Positions 25,804-34,075 of a stretch of 64,000 bases of DNA are shown piece by piece. Each line of letters begins with the position of its first letter. Position 1 is the first letter of the stretch. Position numbers and translations under genes: made by a program. The stretch is from JBMYZL01 sp965661765 (GTDB lineage Bacteria; Bacteroidota; Bacteroidia; Flavobacteriales_D; Sanyastnellaceae), in contig CBFIFE010000004.1 of assembly GCA_965661765.1 (NCBI GenBank), positions 1-64,000 on the forward strand, written 5' to 3'. Under the pieces are notes generated by a model. That model had not been told where the DNA came from, did no database searches, and saw only the letters and a program-made list of their open reading frames with translations.

Positions 25804-26567
25804 CGGAGATGTTCAGGCATTCGGTCGCGGCTGAGGCGCCCAAGCCCCAAGGGGTTTTTGGGCAAGGCCGCCGCGAATTCTTTCAAATAAGTGGGCTCGA
25901 AATAGGCCAAATCTCCCTCGCCACCGTCCGCCCATTGGCTCGCCCCCAGGCCCAAAACGTCCCGCGCTTCCGGCACCGCATCGACAAACCACCGGCCTTC
26001 CTCGGCCAGCAATTCGGCCAACTTCAGGGCGCCATCCCCCACGAAGCAGGCGCCTTGGTCAGCCGAGGAGATTTGTGGAAAGGCCTCATCAACAGAAATG
26101 ACGCCTTCCCCTTCCACCACAGCAGCCTTCGTCTCCCCGATGCGCTCGAGCCCGCCACCAGCGGTCACGAGGAACCCCGCTGTGTACACCTCCATTCGCC
26201 GTGCATCGAGCGTGGCGTAGACGTGCATTCCCGGCCGGGCATCGCCCCGCCGCACGGCGCCCGCTGCCACCGCTTCGCAGGTGTCCACGGGCAGAATTGG
26301 CACCCCTGCAGCATGGGCAATCGCCTTGGCTGTGCTCGCCCCGATGCGCAACCCCGTGTAGGAACCCGGCCCGCCGGAAAAGGCCACAGCAGTGATGGCC
26401 GACCGCGGCAAGCTGTGCTCGTCCAGCAGCGCGTCAATCATCGGCAGCAAACGCTCGGCGTGGACGTAGTGGGCTTCATGAACGAGGGTTTGGCCCAAGA
26501 CCTCGCCATTTCCCTGCCCCACAGCCACAGAGCAGGCCTTTGTGGAAGTGTCAAAAGCCAGGATCAT
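25800..26567 (-). CDS. tsaB: tRNA threonylcarbamoyladenosine synthesis protein TsaB
   Basis: A 255-residue ASKHA-fold protein that partners TsaD (and TsaE) in making t6A37 of ANN-decoding tRNAs. It starts MILAFDTSTKACSVAV, the characteristic TsaB opening, and has the H-Y-VHAERLLPMID segment, then FSGGPGSYTGLRIGASTAKA, the most conserved TsaB stretch. I chose the ATG at 26567; the upstream reading overlaps the adaptor gene. It overlaps both neighbours by 4 nt, an odd place for a housekeeping gene, inside an efflux-type operon. Confidence 0.93.
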   Translation of the reverse strand: MILAFDTSTKACSVAVGQGNGEVLGQTLVHEAHYVHAERLLPMIDALLDEHSLPRSAITAVAFSGGPGSYTGLRIGASTAKAIAHAAGVPILPVDTCEAVAAGAVRRGDARPGMHVYATLDARRMEVYTAGFLVTAGGGLERIGETKAAVVEGEGVISVDEAFPQISSADQGACFVGDGALKLAELLAEEGRWFVDAVPEARDVLGLGASQWADGGEGDLAYFEPTYLKEFAAALPKNPLGLGRLSRDRMPEHLR

Positions 26568-27850
26568 TCGTCGTCCGACCAAGTGGTTTTCGCCTCTCCG
26601 CGCACCACGCTCCGGCCATCTTCGAGTTTTCGGGCCACTTGGTCGTACGGGCCTTTGACCACCTCGGTGGTTTCGCCAAGCCCATCGCTGTCGAGGATGT
26701 GGATGTGCAAGTTGTCCTGGATGCCGGTTTTCACCGGGTGCCAAACCGCTTTGCCCGATTCCGCATCCGACGCATCGAAGACAAACAGGCCCACGGTGTC
26801 GTTGCGGGAGGTCACCGCCTGAATGGGCACGGACAGGGCGTCGTTGACCTTTGCGGTGAGGATGTCCACCGTGGCGCTCATCCCAGGGCGGAAAGGCGAC
26901 CCCAATGAATCACCAGGGGCAAGGAGGTGCTGATAACCGGAGCGCAAGAGGCGAATCTTGACGCTGAAATTGGTCACCTGATCCGCACTCATCATCCCTC
27001 CTGTGGCGTTCAAGGCGGTGTTCCCAATTTCCGTGACGACCCCAGGAAACGTCTCCTCGAGGTACGCATCGACCTCCACCTCGGCGGCGTCCCCGACAGC
27101 CACCCGAACAATGTCGCTCTCGTTGACTTCCACGTTGACTTCCATGGTGGTGAGATCGGACACCTTCATGATCACCTCACCGGCCATCATTCCCGTGCCT
27201 TGCACCGATTCCCCGATCTCCTTCGACAAAGCTGTGATGGTGCCCGCTTTTGGGGCGTAGATGGTGGTTCGCCGCAGGTTGTCAGTGGCCTCTTGCAAGG
27301 TGGCCTGAGCACTGGTAATGCCAAACTCAGCCGCCCGCACCCCCGCCCGCGCCGACCGGAGGTTGGCATCGGCGGTTTGGAAGTTCGCTTCCCCCGCGTC
27401 GAATTCCGCTTGGCTGATCACCCGGTCGCGGAACAATTGCTGCGTTCGCACCCAATCCTTTTCCGCGGCATAGAACTGCGCCTCTGTTTGTGCTTCCCGC
27501 GCCTCTGCGCTCGCGAGGTTCGAACGCGCGGAGTTCAAGGCGGCCAAGGCGCGGTTGCGCGCCGATTCATACAAGTCGGGGTTGATCTCGACGAGGAAGT
27601 CCCCGGTTTGGACCAAATCCCCCTCTTTCACGGCCAAGGCTGTGATCATCCCACTGACTTCTGCTGTGATGTTGACCTCCACTTCCGGCTGGATCTTGCC
27701 CGATGCAGACACCCGTTCTGTCAAGTCTCGCAAGGCCATGGTCTCCACCTCCACTTCCGGCGCATCCTTGCCGCCACCCCTCGCAATGGCCACCACAAGC
27801 AGCGCCACAATCACGACAACGAGGCCGATCCAAATCCATTTCTTGTTCAT
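26564..27850 (-). CDS. MacA-like efflux periplasmic adaptor
   Basis: A 428-residue membrane fusion protein. One N-terminal membrane anchor (IWIGLVVVIVALLVVAIARG) is followed by a lipoyl half (SGKIQPEVEVNITAEVSGMI), a long alpha-helical hairpin at about 95-185 (ARNRALAALNSARSNLASAE), the second lipoyl half (IYAPKAGTITALSKEIGESV) and a beta-barrel plus membrane-proximal domain. The layout matches MacA adaptors of ABC-type tripartite exporters. The TolC gene is 13 nt upstream, but the MacB-type ATPase and permease are not in this window, so the system is incomplete here. Confidence 0.85.
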   Translation of the reverse strand: MNKKWIWIGLVVVIVALLVVAIARGGGKDAPEVEVETMALRDLTERVSASGKIQPEVEVNITAEVSGMITALAVKEGDLVQTGDFLVEINPDLYESARNRALAALNSARSNLASAEAREAQTEAQFYAAEKDWVRTQQLFRDRVISQAEFDAGEANFQTADANLRSARAGVRAAEFGITSAQATLQEATDNLRRTTIYAPKAGTITALSKEIGESVQGTGMMAGEVIMKVSDLTTMEVNVEVNESDIVRVAVGDAAEVEVDAYLEETFPGVVTEIGNTALNATGGMMSADQVTNFSVKIRLLRSGYQHLLAPGDSLGSPFRPGMSATVDILTAKVNDALSVPIQAVTSRNDTVGLFVFDASDAESGKAVWHPVKTGIQDNLHIHILDSDGLGETTEVVKGPYDQVARKLEDGRSVVRGEAKTTWSDDE

Positions 27851-27863
27851 GCTTCGTGGGGGA

Positions 27864-29333
27864 TTACCGGAAGGTCAGGGGTTGGCCTGCGTAAAAGTCG
27901 AGAATTTTTTGCTTGAAGGCGTAGTCAAACCGGGCCCGCAACAGATTGACCGTCGCCGCGTCGTTGCGGTTGCGCGCATCGGCGTAGTCCAAGGCACTGA
28001 TGGCCCCGGCTTCGTAGCGTTTCTCCGCGTTCGTCATGGCCAACCGCGCGGCTTCCACCGCCGCCTGTTGCGCCTCGAGGGTCGTCAGGGCAGCCTTTGC
28101 ATCTGCCCAAGCCTGCTCGACGCTGGCGCGGAGGGAGAGTCGGGTTTGGTCCAAGGCCAATTCCTGCTGCCGCACGTTGATTTCCGCTTGCTTCATCGCA
28201 CTGCGGACACTGAAGTTGTTGAAAATCGGCACACTCAGCGAAAAGAAGACGCTGCTGTTGCGGTTGTCACTGACTTGGTCACCGAAGGCCACAGTCTCAA
28301 AGTTCCTGTAAATTTCCTGCTGGGCCACCAAATCCAGGGACAGCGTGTCGCCCACATTGATCGACCCAAGGTTCACATCGACGACATCCGGGTCGCCCAC
28401 GGGCATCTGACGCGCGCCAGAATATCCAGTTCCCATGGAATAGCTCATGAACGCGCGTGGCATCCGCCGCGCCCCGGCCAGGCGCGCCCCGATCTGGGCG
28501 TCCTCCAGCGCGAGGGCCGATTGCCGAACCTGCGGAAAGCTGGACAGCGCATGGGCCACCGCGGCGGCTGGTGAACTGGGCAAAACCCCACCGATCAGAT
28601 CGGCATCGGCGGGTCGGGCCACCTCGAAGTCCAGGGCGGCCTCAGCTGGCAACTGCAGAAGTTGCACAAGGTTCAACCGGCCCAGCGCCAGCGCATTCTC
28701 CGCCCCCACGATGTTCGCTGCATCCGAGGCCAATTGCGCCTGGACGTCGAGCAAATCCGCTTCCGCGGCGGACCCCGCCGCCACGAGTTTGTTCACCCGA
28801 TCCACTTGCCGCTGCGTCGCATCGCGGTTCAATTCGGCCACCCGCACCAATTCTTGTTGGAACAGGACATTCAAGTAAGCCGCTGCAATGGTCAGGGCCA
28901 CGTCGTTTTGAGTTGCTTCCAGATTCACACGTGCACTCTCCATGCCCAGCTGAGCCCGGCGCAGGTTGAGGTGATTTGTGAAGCCATTGAACAAGGTGAG
29001 GCCGGTGCTCAGCCCGAAGGAATTCGACCGAATTCGACTGGTGGCGAACTGGTTGGTGAAGGGGTCGATGGTTTGGCCAAAATTGTACCCGTGCGAGGCA
29101 GACCCATTCAGACTGGGCAAAAAGGCCCCAACGGCATTCTCCCTCGCTGCTTCCGCTTGCAACTCGCCCAGTTGCACTTGCCGAATGGTCAAGTTGTTTT
29201 CAAAAGCAAAATCGATGCATCGTTGCAAAGACCACGAATTGCCCGCTGTAGAACCCTGCGCTGCGATCGTGGCGGGCACAAACATCGCCGCAACGAGGAA
29301 TGAAAATCCCAAATGGAGGTACCGCTCAATCAT
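27864..29333 (-). CDS. TolC-family outer-membrane channel
   Basis: A 489-residue OEP-family protein with a signal peptide (HLGFSFLVAAMFVPATIAAQ). It has two long helical repeats (WSLQRCIDFAFENNLTIRQV at the start, ALDQTRLSLRASVEQAWADA in the second). It would supply the outer-membrane duct for the MacA-like adaptor encoded next. The first gene of a five-gene leftward operon (TolC, adaptor, tsaB, Rieske-like, hydrolase), it has a -7 box only five bases from its ATG. It is a different lineage from the TolC protein at 7774, with a longer N-terminal repeat. Confidence 0.87.
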   Translation of the reverse strand: MIERYLHLGFSFLVAAMFVPATIAAQGSTAGNSWSLQRCIDFAFENNLTIRQVQLGELQAEAARENAVGAFLPSLNGSASHGYNFGQTIDPFTNQFATSRIRSNSFGLSTGLTLFNGFTNHLNLRRAQLGMESARVNLEATQNDVALTIAAAYLNVLFQQELVRVAELNRDATQRQVDRVNKLVAAGSAAEADLLDVQAQLASDAANIVGAENALALGRLNLVQLLQLPAEAALDFEVARPADADLIGGVLPSSPAAAVAHALSSFPQVRQSALALEDAQIGARLAGARRMPRAFMSYSMGTGYSGARQMPVGDPDVVDVNLGSINVGDTLSLDLVAQQEIYRNFETVAFGDQVSDNRNSSVFFSLSVPIFNNFSVRSAMKQAEINVRQQELALDQTRLSLRASVEQAWADAKAALTTLEAQQAAVEAARLAMTNAEKRYEAGAISALDYADARNRNDAATVNLLRARFDYAFKQKILDFYAGQPLTFR

Positions 29334-29338
29334 TCCCC

Positions 29339-29346
29339 CAAAATTA
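29339..29346 (-). promoter_or_regulatory. -7 element of the TolC-MacA-tsaB operon
   Basis: The minus strand reads TAATTTTG, an exact TAnnTTTG match, five bases before the ATG at 29333. A start site at the usual distance would fall on or next to the start codon. Confidence 0.5.
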
Positions 29347-29357
29347 CGGGGAATCTC

Positions 29358-30098
29358 TCAGTAGTCGATGACTTGCAATGTGATGCGTCGATTCGCATCG
29401 ACTTGAGCCGGTGTAGCCGGGTTTGGGAACAGCATGTCCTGTCGTCCGCGACCGCGAATTTCGAGTCGGGACGCTGCAACCCCCGAAGTCACAAGGAATT
29501 CCCACACCGCTCGGGCCCGTTCGCGGCTCAGTCGCTCGCAAGTGATGTCGTCCGGATCGTCGCCCGGCGCATTCACATGCCCGATAATGGCCAGTCTGAG
29601 TGTCGGATGAGATTGCAAAAAATTGACAATTGTTTCCAAAGTCGGCAGCGAACCGTAGTACACCCGAAAGTCATCGCCTCCACCGGTGAACTCAATCGAT
29701 GGCACATCCCGTTCCATCCCCACCACCAATGGCTCCAAGGGAATGGTGTCCACTGGAGCGCCGGCTGGGTCGGCGAAGAATTGGTCCACATGCATCATGT
29801 AGCCGGGCTCCACGCACAATCGGGTATACCTCCGGTAAGGCTGCAACAACACCACCGTGTCTGTGAATGCGGGAAAGGCCACCAGTCGGTTCGGGTGAAG
29901 GCCCTCCACCAACAGGTCCACCCTCACTTCCTCTGCCGTGGCCCGATCCACCACCATCCAACGCTGTTCCACCGGCACAACACGTCCTTCCTCGGCATCG
30001 AGCCATGGACTTCGTTCCACGATGAATTGTGCATTTGCACTACCGAAAATCGATATTGAAACGACGAATGGAGCGATGAAGTGCGATAATTTGGGCAT
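29358..30098 (-). CDS. OmpA-family C-terminal domain protein
   Basis: A 246-residue exported protein with a signal peptide (HFIAPFVVSISIFGSANA). The C-terminal 110 residues match the OmpA peptidoglycan-binding fold: LRLAIIGHVNAPGDDPDDI, then LSRERARAVWEFLVTSGV, RLEIRGRGRQDML and the closing NRRITLQV. In classic members the loop holds a conserved Asp-x5-Asn-x2-L-S-x2-R-A; here the segment is DDITCERLSRERA. The N-terminal half (residues 25-130) is a beta-rich region without a family I recognise. It may tether an outer-membrane complex to the cell wall. It follows the small CxxC protein gene. Confidence 0.72.
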   Translation of the reverse strand: MPKLSHFIAPFVVSISIFGSANAQFIVERSPWLDAEEGRVVPVEQRWMVVDRATAEEVRVDLLVEGLHPNRLVAFPAFTDTVVLLQPYRRYTRLCVEPGYMMHVDQFFADPAGAPVDTIPLEPLVVGMERDVPSIEFTGGGDDFRVYYGSLPTLETIVNFLQSHPTLRLAIIGHVNAPGDDPDDITCERLSRERARAVWEFLVTSGVAASRLEIRGRGRQDMLFPNPATPAQVDANRRITLQVIDY

Positions 30099-30122
30099 CG
30101 CATGGTCTTACGCAACCATGCG
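30099..30122. promoter_or_regulatory. Perfect inverted repeat directly before the OmpA-like gene
   Basis: CGCATGGT and ACCATGCG form an 8-bp perfect inverted repeat with an 8-nt centre, and it begins at the base next to the start codon (30098). It has no T run, so it is not a standard terminator. In RNA it would hide the initiation region, and as DNA it could be an operator. No protein is assigned. Confidence 0.4.
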
Positions 30123-30131
30123 CAGAGGGTT

Positions 30132-30353
30132 TCACGCCCTTGTCTTTTTCCGAAAAAAAATCCATCCGAGGCCCCCGAGGAGCACATAGGGCACGGCCAT
30201 CAGGTACAAGATGCCACGGTTCAGGCCTTCGCCAATCCCCCCTGCGTCGGCGCTGTCTTCTGCGACTGCCTTGCACATGACGCATTGTGCATCGGCGTTG
30301 AAAAGGCCGAAAGCGAGGAGAAACAGAACAATCAGAAGGGAGCGCAATTTCAT
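30132..30353 (-). CDS. Small exported CxxC membrane protein
   Basis: A 73-residue protein with a signal peptide (LLIVLFLLAFGLFNADA), then CVMCKAVAED, a CxxC pair right after the predicted cleavage site, and a C-terminal membrane helix (ILYLMAVPYVLLGGLGWIFF) ending in KKTRA. Small proteins of this build sit beside cytochrome oxidase and SCO/DUF420 genes in Bacteroidota, so a role in oxidase assembly or copper or thiol handling is plausible, but no activity is known to me. A TACCTTTG box ends four bases before its ATG. The DUF420 gene is separated from it by a double repeat block. Confidence 0.7.
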   Translation of the reverse strand: MKLRSLLIVLFLLAFGLFNADAQCVMCKAVAEDSADAGGIGEGLNRGILYLMAVPYVLLGGLGWIFFRKKTRA

Positions 30354-30357
30354 GGTT

Positions 30358-30365
30358 CAAAGGTA
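30358..30365 (-). promoter_or_regulatory. -7 element of the small CxxC protein gene
   Basis: The minus strand reads TACCTTTG, an exact match, four bases from the ATG at 30353. The G-rich repeat block begins six bases upstream of it, where a -33 element would lie. Confidence 0.5.
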
Positions 30366-30370
30366 AGGAG

Positions 30371-30513
30371 GAACTAGGGAGACCAGGGAGACTAGGGAGA
30401 CCAGGGAGACCAGGGAGACCAGGGAGACCAGGGAGACCAGGGAGACCAGGGAGACCAGGGAACCAGGGTGACTAGGGTGACCAGGGTGACCAGGGGGACC
30501 AGGGGAGCCAAGC
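30371..30513. repeat. 9-nt tandem repeat block, G-rich on plus strand (block 2)
   Basis: About ten nearly uninterrupted copies of GGGAGACCA (some GGGAGACTA) are followed by GGGTGACCA variants. The period is 9 bp. The G tracts are spaced by six bases, matching the G3-N6 pattern allowed for G-quadruplexes. It forms the inverted partner of block 3. Confidence 0.9.
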
Positions 30514-30544
30514 GCCTCGTCCGAACCACAGTCTACTTTGTTTC

Positions 30545-30644
30545 CTCCTCACCCTAGTTTCCCTAGTTCGTTTTAGTCTCCCTAGTCACCCTAGTTCCCT
30601 AGTTCCCTAGTCACCCTAGTCCCCCTAGTCCCCCTGGTTCCTTA
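30545..30644. repeat. 9-nt tandem repeat block, C-rich on plus strand (block 3)
   Basis: Copies of CCCTAGTTT, CCCTAGTCA and CCCCCTAGT run up to and include the TAA stop of the DUF420 gene at 30642-30644. Block 2 reads as its inverted complement about 30 bp away, so a transcript leaving the DUF420 gene could fold into a very long imperfect hairpin. Confidence 0.85.
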
Positions 30645-31187
30645 GTAGTACGGGGAAATCATCAGGTAGACGATGACGCCAGTCGCCGTCACGTAGAGCC
30701 AGATGGGCCAAGTGAATTTGGCCAAGCGTCGGTGCTTTTCCACTTCCATGCCCAAGCCTCGAACGTAGGTGAAGAGCACCAACGGGATGATGCCAGCCGA
30801 GAGAACGATGTGGGTGAGCAGAATGAAAAAGTACACGCCACGAATCCAACCTTCTCCGCCGAATTTGGTGCTTTCTGTCGTCAAGTGGAATGCGACGTAG
30901 CTGATGAGGAACAGGACACTGAGGAGGAGTGCGGTGGTGGTGAATTTTTTGTGGAGGGCGATGTTTTTCTTGCGAATGGCCAGGAAGGCGCCGATAAGGC
31001 TAAAGAAGGCCGCGGCGTTGAAACAAGCGTTGAGTTTCGGAAGCAGATAGAGGCGCTCGCGGGTTTCCGGGCTGAGGTTTTCTGCTGGTGGGATCAAAAA
31101 AAGCAGCACGACAACGAGGGGAACTGCAATGGAGACAATCCAAATGAAACGGCGGACGCCGGAACTGTTTTGAAGGAGGTTGCTCAT
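30642..31187 (-). CDS. DUF420 membrane protein of the cytochrome oxidase locus
   Basis: A 181-residue protein with about five membrane helices (FIWIVSIAVPLVVVLLFLI, ACFNAAAFFSLIGAFLAI, ALLLSVLFLISYVAFHL and later). The motif KKNIALHKKFTTTALLLS with its His between helices is typical of DUF420 (CtaM-like), a family linked to assembly of caa3-type heme-copper oxidases. The start overlaps the SCO gene stop by 4 nt. The stop codon lies in a degenerate copy of the 9-nt repeat, CCTTAGT. Confidence 0.85.
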   Translation of the reverse strand: MSNLLQNSSGVRRFIWIVSIAVPLVVVLLFLIPPAENLSPETRERLYLLPKLNACFNAAAFFSLIGAFLAIRKKNIALHKKFTTTALLLSVLFLISYVAFHLTTESTKFGGEGWIRGVYFFILLTHIVLSAGIIPLVLFTYVRGLGMEVEKHRRLAKFTWPIWLYVTATGVIVYLMISPYY

Positions 31188-32437
31188 TGGGCAGATGTTG
31201 GTGGAGGGGTCAAGACCAAACGCGTTGCATCTTCCAACAACTGGTTCACCTCATTTGTTGAGGTGCCGTCGTAGTAGCCGCGGATTTGGCCCAACTGATC
31301 GACCAAGGTGAACGTGTCAGAGTGGAAAAAGCCCCCGGCCGCGGTGTCGCTGGGCAGGGCGGTCAGGAAGTAGCCATTGCGCGCCAAATCGTACAGGTCT
31401 TCCTCCTTGCCGGTCAGGAACTTCCAACCGGCAGTGTCGGCGCCAATTCGCGTGGCGTAGGCGAGCAACCGGGCGGGGTCATCTCGCTTCGGATCGACGG
31501 TGTGGCTGAGCAAAACGACTTCGCGCTTCGAGATTCCTCGATCGGCCAGCTGCGCTTGGAGCCTTGACATTTGGCTGCTCATGATGGGGCAAATGGTGGG
31601 GCAGTGCGTGAAGAAGTAGTCGACGATTCGCACTTTGCCCTGAACGTCGCGGTGCGAAAACTCTTGGCCATCAAGGTTGGTGAAGGCGAACCGAGGAATG
31701 GTATGGCCTTCGGGTCCCAAAACGGGCAAGGGCGGCAACGCTTCGAAAGCTTCGGCCGCCTTCTCGCGGGCGTAGCTGGCGAGGTCCATTTCCTTCTTGA
31801 GGAGGGCGATGTCTTCGACGGCGTCTTGGATTTGGTCTTCAGACGCCGCGTGATACACCCCGCGCAAGTAGCCTTCAGCATCGACTAACCACAAAGTGGC
31901 GATGTTGTTGGGCTCTGCGGGATCCCGCTGGATCATGAACGATTGGGCGATGATGGCATCGATTTCTGCCTGGTTGCCCGTCAGGAACTGCCATTTGTCA
32001 GGGGCACCATTGTAGCGCGTGTTGCGCGAAACATAGGATGACAGGGCCTCTGGGGTGTCGTGTTCTGCGTCGAGTGTGAAGCAAATGGTGAAGATGTCGT
32101 CCTCATCGCGGTAGCGCCAGTTGGGCCAAAGCAATTGCTTGGTGAATTCGGCGACGTGCGGCGCGTTTGTGGCGTAGAATCCGGCAAGCCAAACCTTCCC
32201 TTCCAGCGACCGGCTGTCAAACGCCTCCCCGTTTTGATTCGTCAATGCAAAGGGTTTGACGCGCTGCGCCCCAAGTCCCTTGCCTTCAATCGGCCCATCG
32301 ACGGTGTAGTAGGGGAGGGTGTTGAATTTGTGTTCGCCCAGTACCCCGAAAAGAATCAATCCGGCCAGGGGAAAAAGCAGAAGTACGCCAATCAGCAGGG
32401 CGTACTTCTTGAATTGGGATCTGAAAGTTGTGCTCAA
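31184..32437 (-). CDS. Tandem SCO (SenC) protein with an inactive-looking first domain
   Basis: A 417-residue, membrane-anchored protein (helix YALLIGVLLLFPLAGLILFG) with two thioredoxin-fold SCO domains in a row, about 60-215 and 235-405. The second has all copper ligands: FFTHCPTICPIM and the His in LLSHTVDP. The first aligns along its length (FALTNQNGEAFDSRSLEGKV with FAFTNLDGQEFSHRDVQGKV; KWQFLTGNQAEI with GWKFLTGKEEDL) but reads FYATNAPHV and FTLDAEHD at the ligand sites, so both cysteines and the histidine are gone. Ordinary SCO proteins have one domain of about 200 residues. It should deliver copper to the CuA site of the oxidase. The start appears to be TTG, and DUF420 overlaps its end. 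Confidence 0.85.
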   Translation of the reverse strand: MSTTFRSQFKKYALLIGVLLLFPLAGLILFGVLGEHKFNTLPYYTVDGPIEGKGLGAQRVKPFALTNQNGEAFDSRSLEGKVWLAGFYATNAPHVAEFTKQLLWPNWRYRDEDDIFTICFTLDAEHDTPEALSSYVSRNTRYNGAPDKWQFLTGNQAEIDAIIAQSFMIQRDPAEPNNIATLWLVDAEGYLRGVYHAASEDQIQDAVEDIALLKKEMDLASYAREKAAEAFEALPPLPVLGPEGHTIPRFAFTNLDGQEFSHRDVQGKVRIVDYFFTHCPTICPIMSSQMSRLQAQLADRGISKREVVLLSHTVDPKRDDPARLLAYATRIGADTAGWKFLTGKEEDLYDLARNGYFLTALPSDTAAGGFFHSDTFTLVDQLGQIRGYYDGTSTNEVNQLLEDATRLVLTPPPTSAQ

Positions 32438-32473
32438 TGTGAACGGTGTCGGAGTGATGCCACCGCCCTCGAA

Positions 32474-32851
32474 TCAATGAAACATTTGGAATGCACCCAA
32501 GTGCCCAAACCCTTCTGTGATGGCGATGAAGATCAGATAGCAGATGAATAGAAAATAGGGAACAATCACCGCCCGCTTCAAGTTCGTTCGTTCTTCCCCC
32601 AAGTGCATAAACACCATCACGATGTACGCCGCCTTCACGAGGGTGAGAATGATGAAGCTCCACTTGATCACGGTCCAGGAGAACGCCTCTGACCGTTTGA
32701 AGTAGATGCCCATGATCACTTCAATCGTTGTCAAAAGGGTCAGGATGCCTGTGACTTTCCAAATCTTGGACCGGATTTTCCGGCCTTCTTCTTCGCTGTG
32801 ATGTGCATTCAGCGCGTAGCTGTCATTCACGAGGAGATCGTCGCGTTCCAT
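32474..32851 (-). CDS. Cytochrome c oxidase subunit IV (prokaryotic COX4 type)
   Basis: A 125-residue protein with three membrane helices (VTGILTLLTTIEVIMGIYF, WSFIILTLVKAAYIVMVFMH and VPYFLFICYLIFIAI). The HLGEE after helix 2 is typical of the CyoD/COX4_pro family, which stabilises heme-copper oxidases. I chose the ATG at 32851, 13 nt after the subunit III stop; the open frame continues upstream into subunit III. It sits between subunit III and the SCO gene. Confidence 0.85.
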   Translation of the reverse strand: MERDDLLVNDSYALNAHHSEEEGRKIRSKIWKVTGILTLLTTIEVIMGIYFKRSEAFSWTVIKWSFIILTLVKAAYIVMVFMHLGEERTNLKRAVIVPYFLFICYLIFIAITEGFGHLGAFQMFH

Positions 32852-32864
32852 AGCAATGTGGGGG

Positions 32865-33845
32865 TCAGATGAGATAGAAGAAAGTAAAAACAAAGACCCA
32901 AACAAGGTCAACGAAGTGCCAGTACAGCCCCACTTTTTCGACCATTTCATAATGCTTGCGACGCTCGAAAACACCTTTGTAAGCCATCACGAAAATGATG
33001 ATGTTGATCACCACACCGGAGAACACATGGAATCCATGAAAACCGGTGATGAAAAAGAAGAAGTCAGCGTATTGCTGCTGCACCGCATATTCGCTGTCAT
33101 GCAGGTTTGCGCCAAAGCTGAAGTTTGCACCGCGGGCCTCCCACAACTTCATCATTTCCGCACCGCTGACGTGCGATTCATTTTCGATGTACTTGTTCAA
33201 CGTCAGGCTGTGCAATTCCGCCTCATGCGTGTGCTCACCCACTTCCACCAGCTTCACGCCATGGTCGGAGGCCACAAGAGAAACGTTGGGATTCCCTTCG
33301 ATCCAAGGTTCGGCCAAATGCCCGAAATGGTGATCCATGAAGACCGCCTCTCCTTCCTTCAACTCGAACACTTGGCCATCGTCTGCAGTGACGGTCACGG
33401 CCTTTTCGAGCTGGAACATCCCGCCACTGCCGTGGATGAAGTGCGACCATTCCCATGCCTGCGATCCCAAAAAGACGAATCCACCGACAATTGTCCATGC
33501 CATCCACTTCAGCACCCCGGCCTTGTCGTTTCGGTGCCCAGATTCGACGGCCAAAACCATTGTTACCGAGGAAACAATCAAGATGAACGTCATCAACGCC
33601 ACGTACATCAATGGATATTCTCCTTCGAGACCGGGCAATGCTCGGAACACTTGTTCTCCAATTGGCCATGCCGCTTCACTGCCCGCCCGGGCAAAACCGT
33701 ATGCAGTCAATAACCCGCCGAACGTCAAGGCGTCCGATACGAGGAAATACCACATCATCATCTTGCCATAGCTGACGCTGAAAGGGGACCGGCCTCCCCC
33801 CCAGAGGATCTCCTTAGAAATCGCTTTTGTTGCTTCTCCGCCCAT
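32865..33845 (-). CDS. Cytochrome c oxidase subunit III with a large hydrophilic insertion
   Basis: A 326-residue subunit III protein. Helices such as MMMWYFLVSDALTFGGLL, LMYVALMTFILIVSSVTMVL and FFFFITGFHGFHVFSGVV carry the family features, including the His-rich GFHGFHVFSG. Between the third helix (SQAWEWSHF) and that helix lies an insertion of about 120 polar residues (from GGMFQLEKAVTVTAD to AQ-type loops before YADFFFF). Such extensions are seen in Bacteroidota caa3-type oxidases. It has its own -7 box, so the oxidase genes may not form one transcript across the repeat block at 33961. Confidence 0.88.
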   Translation of the reverse strand: MGGEATKAISKEILWGGGRSPFSVSYGKMMMWYFLVSDALTFGGLLTAYGFARAGSEAAWPIGEQVFRALPGLEGEYPLMYVALMTFILIVSSVTMVLAVESGHRNDKAGVLKWMAWTIVGGFVFLGSQAWEWSHFIHGSGGMFQLEKAVTVTADDGQVFELKEGEAVFMDHHFGHLAEPWIEGNPNVSLVASDHGVKLVEVGEHTHEAELHSLTLNKYIENESHVSGAEMMKLWEARGANFSFGANLHDSEYAVQQQYADFFFFITGFHGFHVFSGVVINIIIFVMAYKGVFERRKHYEMVEKVGLYWHFVDLVWVFVFTFFYLI

Positions 33846-33861
33846 GTTGGGAATTTGGCCG

Positions 33862-33869
33862 CAAACTTA
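33862..33869 (-). promoter_or_regulatory. -7 element before the second subunit III gene
   Basis: The minus strand reads TAAGTTTG then C, an exact match, 16 nt before the ATG at 33845. It lies downstream of repeat block 4, so the subunit III-IV-SCO-DUF420 group can be transcribed independently. Confidence 0.5.
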
Positions 33870-33960
33870 TGAAAGGATTGCCAAATCTGCCCCCCTCCAT
33901 CCGCGGAAATCCCATGGAAAGCACAATTCGGAACCATTCCAAACTGCCACCCCCTCCATT

Positions 33961-34075
33961 CCCTAGTTCCCCTGGTCACCCTAGTCACCCTAGTCACCCT
34001 AGTCACCCTAGTCACCCTAGTACCCCTAGTCCCCTAGTCACCCTAGTTCCCCTGGTCAACCTAGTCCCCCTAGTA
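33961..34075. repeat. 9-nt tandem repeat block inside the oxidase locus (block 4)
   Basis: Five near-perfect CCCTAGTCA copies are flanked by variants CCCCTGGTC and CCCCCTAGT. The last unit contains the TAG stop of the upstream subunit III gene (34070-34072 on the minus strand). On that coding strand the block is G-rich, as in the other 3'-end blocks. Confidence 0.88.
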
